NCBI RefSeq assembly: GCF_033978795.1
Contig: NC_084625.1
Span: 29,531,234-29,595,233 of the forward strand
Length of the DNA stretch: 64,000 nt
Source: Nerophis ophidion
Lineage: Eukaryota > Chordata > Actinopteri > Syngnathiformes > Syngnathidae
Direction of reading: 5' to 3'
Shown here piece by piece: positions 59,728 to 64,000 of this stretch; position 1 is the stretch's first letter; each line of letters begins with the position of its first letter. A program made the position numbers and the translations under genes. A model generated the notes under the pieces. It was not told where the DNA came from, made no database searches, and saw only the letters and a list, made by a program, of their open reading frames with translations.

Positions 59728-59796
59728 GCAATCGAAACAAAAACATCTTGCGTTATCACAATCACTGACAATGCAAGATGTTTTTGTTCCGATTGC
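59728..59796. other. Compact 24-bp-stem hairpin
   Basis: Arm GCAATCGAAACAAAAACATC/TTGC at 59728-59751 and its inverse GCAAGATGTTTTTGTTCCGA/TTGC at 59773-59796 pair over 24 bp with a single mismatch, leaving a 21-nt loop. The size is like a pre-miRNA or a tiny palindromic MITE. Confidence 0.6.
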
Positions 59797-59882
59797 GGGC
59801 ATGTCGCCAAATTATGGGGCTTATTTATGAGCACTGTGGTGCCATTAGTCTGCTCATGGGACAAGCGTGTCACATATATAGT

Positions 59883-60470
59883 AGACTGACCATACGTCCT
59901 CTTTTCCCCGGACATGTCCTCTTTTGCGGGGGGTGTCCGGGCGGAATTTCTTAAATGCCTCAAAAGTCCGCTTTTTATGGTAGATTTATCAGAAATAGGG
60001 GTGTCAAACGTATGCCCCGGAGGCGATTTGCGGCCCGCAGCTAATGTTTTAAAGGCCCATGGCACATTCTAAAAATACTATTAAAATAAACAAAAACATA
60101 ACAAAAGTGAAAAAAAAACTTAAAGGTGAAATGTAATTTAGAAAAAGTTGCAATGTTGACTGATATCATTGCTCAAAACATAATATTGAATCAAAATCAA
60201 TGTTATTATGAATTATTGACCTATCCAAGGTTCCCATTACATCACATCAAATATTCCACTTTGAAAAATATTTTTGGTGGAAGATTTTGCATATTTTGTG
60301 CGTTTGCCATTAAAAACATAGTTTTGTTTGATAAAAAAAGGGCGGGAAACAAACAACTTAAAACGAACCAAAATATTTTGAAATGATAAGAAGTTGATGT
60401 AGACTCCAGAGATTTTAGTGTTAAATATAACATGTATGTATGCCCTGGCACACCATTATCATCATTTCAT
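59883..60470. mobile_element. hAT-type fragments
   Basis: GACCATACGTCCTCTTTTCC and GGACATGTCCTCTTTTGC look like a known fish repeat head. At 59998, AGGGGTGTCAAACGTATG with TTTGCGGCCCGC is a hAT-type terminus resembling that at 16547. The right ends are not resolved. Confidence 0.5.
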
Positions 60471-61779
60471 GACCCAAGCAAAACATTTTATACATTTTTT
60501 TACTGAAATAAATACACCTACAACTTATTAAATAAAAACAGAAAAAACTACCAGCAGCGGTAAAGTTTGAATCCATGAAGAAAAGAAGAAAGTGAATTAA
60601 TGTTTATAACTGAATACATTTACATATGCATACAAATTTGCTTTCTTTTTTTAAATTATTTTTTTAATGGATGAAGTAACGTTTATGACAGCGTTTTCCC
60701 AAACACAACATGGAATGTTAGATATAAAAGGATAATGCATACGTTTATCATTTTTTTTCAAAACACTTACAAAAAAGTGGTACCCATAACAATTTACTAA
60801 GGGACCCCATTTTTATGACTTGATGGGGTCCCTGGGACCCCATTTTTAAAAGTTCCTAATGCCAACACTGCTGTCAACATAGGAGAAAAAATGCTTTATT
60901 TAAATGAATATATTATTTATAAAGCAAGTTCGAGTATCATTGGCAAATTTTCACCGAGTCCGGGCCTTGGCACACACATATTTGTGCTCTTTTTGGGATT
61001 TCAGAATATAGTCAGCCTGATATATAGTTCATACAACGCTATGTATTCATGAAAGTATATTGGAACAGCATGCTTCCTCGCTGCCGTGCTATACATCCAC
61101 TAACAACTAGAACAGCCAATACCAAACGGATATCAACATTTGTAAGGGATTATACCTTGCTTGAGACAATATCTTCATGAGGCCAGCGGTCCATTTTATT
61201 TTTTTACTCCACATATACGCACACACGTGTACCGCTAGAATGCTCCCATCATAATGGGATGACAGTGATGCGGATCCAAAATGGATGATTTTAGTATCTG
61301 GACACTGGGGTTGAGCTTAGATTGAGGCAACGGTAGGGGGATGAGCGATGCATGTGGGCAGGTAGTGATTGTATAATACCATCACGGAACGCCATCACTC
61401 CCCATCTGACCATGTCTCATTTTAGGGCAATGGAAATACACAGGGAAAAAGGTGCCGATGGAAGATTATTTTTGGTAGGAAAAAAACAAGTAAATAAAAT
61501 AATAGAAAAAACACCCCTCGTGTTTTTATTCATGCCTGCAACACAAACAGCATAATTTGATTTAAATCGAATAGTCTCAACTTCTGTTTCGACCCCAGTG
61601 ACACTTTGGAAAGAACTCTGCCCTAACTTGGATTTAAGACCAGTAATGTAAATATTGACTCAACAGTTCCCCTGGTGGTTGCAGCCAATTAGTGAAGAGT
61701 TATATGCTTTAATTTTTCTTCTTTACCACACTACGGTATTTGGGATCTGAGAGTCCAGTTTGCAATCCAAAGTTAGTCA
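60471..61779. other. Unique AT-rich sequence, no gene seen
   Basis: A short inverted GGGACCCCATTTTTA-type repeat is at 60802-60848. Short frames lack support. Confidence 0.4.
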
Positions 61780-62345
61780 ACTAAAGAAAAAAAGACACCG
61801 AAGAATAAGGAGAAAGAAGATACAGACAAAACAATGAAAGACGAACAAACAGAATAAACCTATAAGAACAATAAAGAAGGACATAGGACGACAAAAGACA
61901 ACATGAAAGAAGATAAATAAGAAACTGAAGAAGATAGAAGAAGAAAAAACAAAAAAGAAAGAACAAACTGAAGAAGAAAGGTATAACAACAAGAAAGAAG
62001 GGATAAGAAAATGGAAGTCAAACAGAAAGAAGAGAAAGAGGAAACTGAATAAAAACAAATAAGAAGAAATTAGAGAAGAATTAACAATATGAAGAAGAAA
62101 CAATAAGTACAACAAAGAAAAAAGAAATAAAAGACAAAACAAAAATAAGAAACAAATAAAGAAAAACAAAGAATGAAAAAAAGTTTAAATTCACAAACAG
62201 GAGAAATACATAATATAAGGGAAAAAAATAAATAGAAAACGGAGAGGAAGGGGAAAGAAGAAACCAAAGAGGAAAACGGAAAATAAGACCAACATGAAAG
62301 GAGAACAAAAACGAAAAAAAAAAAAAAAACAACAACAAAAAAAAC
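61780..62345. repeat. Purine-rich (A/G) low-complexity tract, ~565 bp
   Basis: The plus strand is overwhelmingly A and G with scattered C and T, built from AAGAAG-, GAAAGAA- and AACAAA-type phrases, ending in a 17-A run. It produces long Phe/Leu/Ser frames on the minus strand that are not real genes. Confidence 0.85.
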
Positions 62346-62435
62346 TCATATTTTTCTTAGATTTAGAGAAAATTAAATATAATCTGAGGGGTACACCAAA
62401 ACAATTTGATTAGACCTGGGGCTGCATAAATAGTT

Positions 62436-62562
62436 CCACCCATCCATTTTCTACAGCTTATTCCCTTTGGGGATGCAGGGGGCGCTGGTGCTCCAGCTCA
62501 ATCTCAGCTACAATCGGGCGGAAGGCGGAGTACACCCTGGACAAGTCGCCATCTCATCGCAG
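62436..62562 (-). mobile_element. 127-bp SINE/LINE tail insertion with 13-bp target duplication
   Basis: CCACCCATCCATTTTCTACA to CATCTCATCGCAG is the common tail on the minus strand, 5'-truncated. Flanked by TGCATAAATAGTT at 62423-62435 and 62563-62575 (perfect). Confidence 0.93.
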
Positions 62563-62575
62563 TGCATAAATAGTT

Positions 62576-63398
62576 ACACAGCTAAATTAAAGACACAGTA
62601 GGATAAATGTGACACTCACTGTTGACAATGAACATTTCCACTTACCTCAACCTTTTTTTTTGTTGTTGTTTTCATTCAGTGACACTTCTCTGTAAGTTTG
62701 CGATTTTAATTTTGGTCTTCACTTTTTTTTTTTTTTCATTTTAGTCAGTGTGAGTATCTGCTTATGGTGAAGAGGAAGACTGTACATTGCTACCCACTGT
62801 GACTGAAATGTAGGACGGGGGTGGGAGGGGGTGTTATTATTTTAAATTGTATGATTTTTTTGTAATTGTATTTAATTGTATTTAGTTTTTTTTGTCCCCC
62901 CTAAGAAAAACCTGCCTGTTGTTTCAGTACCTGTATTATGATTTCCATATCAAATGAATTAATGAATATAAAAAAATGAAGAAAATAAAAAAAAGAAAAA
63001 CAAAAGAAAATAAGAACAAAAAGACTGTTAAATGCTGGGTCACTTATGTTATTAGAATGAAAGACAGGGAAAGCAAATGGGAATCAATGGAGATAAGTTT
63101 ATTTTAATCCTGCACCAAAAGCAACATTTTCGTTTGGATAATGGACATTTAATTTATTAGCTTCCTACAATCAATTTCTGAGAATGATCCTCCAAATTGG
63201 TAAACATTGAATATGATGTTCATACCCTCCCGTTTGGATAATAAGTCTTTACAAGCAGAATTAATGTTGCCTGCACCTGGGATCAGGGCCAGTGTAATGG
63301 CATCTCCATAGCCTCTAATCACTCTCCCTTCCTGCTGGGCCGGTGTCACATCTTGTGACGGTAACTAGGAAGAGGTATATGTACCTCCTGCGGATAAC
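62576..63398. other. Unique sequence, part possibly conserved
   Basis: Homopolymer runs at 62650-62740 and 62980-63020. 63070-63340 (ATCAATGGAGATAAGTTTAT, TTGCCTGCACCTGGGATCAG) is unique mixed sequence. Confidence 0.35.
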
Positions 63399-63650
63399 AT
63401 GGCTGCTGTCTCCACGGTGACACGGGCTCTCCGCGTCACAAGCGCTGCTCCGTGGGACTTGAGGTCTTTAAACGTGATGTTTTACCGGCACATGGAGCTC
63501 AGTGGAAGAGAGCAGTCTATTCACACAGGGCCCACATTAAATATACACACATACACTACTCTGCGAGCAGGGAAGGAAGATATAAAATTGACAAACAAAT
63601 ATAAGCTTACAGCGATTTATGGACACAGAATCTGCTTTGAGAGGGGCTGA
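63399..63650 (+). other. 83-residue frame, weak first-exon candidate
   Basis: The start AACATGG has a good Kozak context. The first ~35 residues are MAAVSTVTRALRVTSAAPWD then LRSLNVMFYRHMELSG: basic, acid-free over the first 19 residues and Ala/Ser/Thr-rich, like a mitochondrial targeting segment. I do not recognise the protein. No canonical GTRAGT donor follows. The upstream TTGTGACGGTAACTAGGAAG lacks a clear promoter. The 12-mer GCGGATAACATG is shared with the K2 exon. Could be chance. Confidence 0.25.
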
Positions 63651-63750
63651 GTCTTTCCTGGCATATATGGAGTTTACACTGCCAACATTGCTACTGTAAC
63701 ATGTTATATTTCTACACAAACAATGAAATCATCACAAATACACATGACTA

Positions 63751-64000
63751 TGTACAATGCATCCTGAAAGTTTTCACACCGCTTCACTTTTTTCCACATT
63801 TAGTTTAGTGTTGTTTTAATTTTGTAAACATATTAAAACAAAACAACAAACAATCCCATGAACATATACATACAGTATGTATGCACAGTCTTTGCTCAAT
63901 TATTTTACAGTGACCTCAATTACAGGTTTGAGGCTTTTTTGAATATGATCCCTTAATCTTGGCATACCTTTCTTTGGGCAGTTTCGCCCATTCCTGTTTG
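63751..64000. mobile_element. Tc1-type element, left end, continues beyond window
   Basis: ACAATGCATCCTGAAAGTTT, CCGCTTCACTTTTTTCCAC, AGTCTTTGCTCAATTATTTT, TTTTGAATATGATCCC and CTTTGGGCAGTTTCGCCCAT follow the order of a common fish Tc1 left arm reaching the C-terminal end of its minus-strand transposase. Confidence 0.8.

Noticed and set aside
61777..62338. 130-residue Phe/Leu-rich minus frame resembling membrane segments
   Set aside because: Reverse complement of a purine-rich low-complexity tract; no start context or domain.

Overview
The window is gene-poor vertebrate DNA, almost certainly from a teleost fish. The evidence is a mix of RTE/Rex3-like and CR1/L2/Rex1-like LINE fragments, tRNA-derived SINEs with GGATGGAT tails, Tc1/mariner elements and palindromic MITEs, hAT elements with 8-bp target duplications, TTAA-targeting Kolobok-like elements, solo LTRs, and very abundant CA/TA microsatellites. 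The recurrent Rex3-type LINE remnant and the SINE set would fit a percomorph, perhaps a pipefish-type genome, but species is inference. I find no host protein-coding gene, rRNA, true tRNA or CRISPR that I can support. Nearly every long reading frame is microsatellite translation, transposon debris or chance. One short frame near 63.4 kb is a weak first-exon candidate.

Layout. 0-7.9 kb: CA arrays, a 309-bp TIR MITE, a degenerate ~123-bp satellite broken by a LINE that itself carries a Rex3 insertion, then a mariner/Tc1-type element with a solo LTR inside it, and TA arrays with SINE-tail copies. 8-12.8 kb: a diverged 0.4-0.6-kb tandem satellite holding a Kolobok-like MITE (K1), a SINE piece and a second mariner-type MITE. 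13-19 kb: unique sequence, GT arrays, LINE tails, a hAT with perfect target duplication, and K1 copy 2. 19-26 kb: old hAT remnants, a LINE tail, two further hATs, and a unique GC-richer block. 26-31 kb: SINE fragments among TA arrays, a solo LTR, a possible conserved noncoding block, and a hAT with target duplication.

31-46 kb: four SINE-type insertions, Rex3 copies at 32.2 and 40.7 kb, a Tc1 palindrome nested inside another Tc1 palindrome, a Tc1 interrupted by a LINE, and a hAT interrupted by a LINE. 47-51 kb: two blocks of an ~80-bp T-rich minisatellite with a 132-bp TA array. 52-54 kb: a hAT whose 3' end is triplicated. 55-59 kb: Kolobok-like K2 and K3 elements and a complete SINE with a 13-bp target duplication. 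59-64 kb: CA array, a compact hairpin, a long purine-rich tract, and the left end of a Tc1 element running off the window.

The most interesting signal is that the TTAA-flanked elements K1 and K2 carry palindromic CRE sites (TGACGTCA) near both ends and short inward-facing exon-like frames, two of them followed by a splice-donor sequence. They look like internally deleted transposons that still disperse paired promoter/first-exon modules. A second is a ~230-bp AT-rich block duplicated 12.5 kb apart with no transposon hallmarks. All family names come from pattern recognition without database searching.
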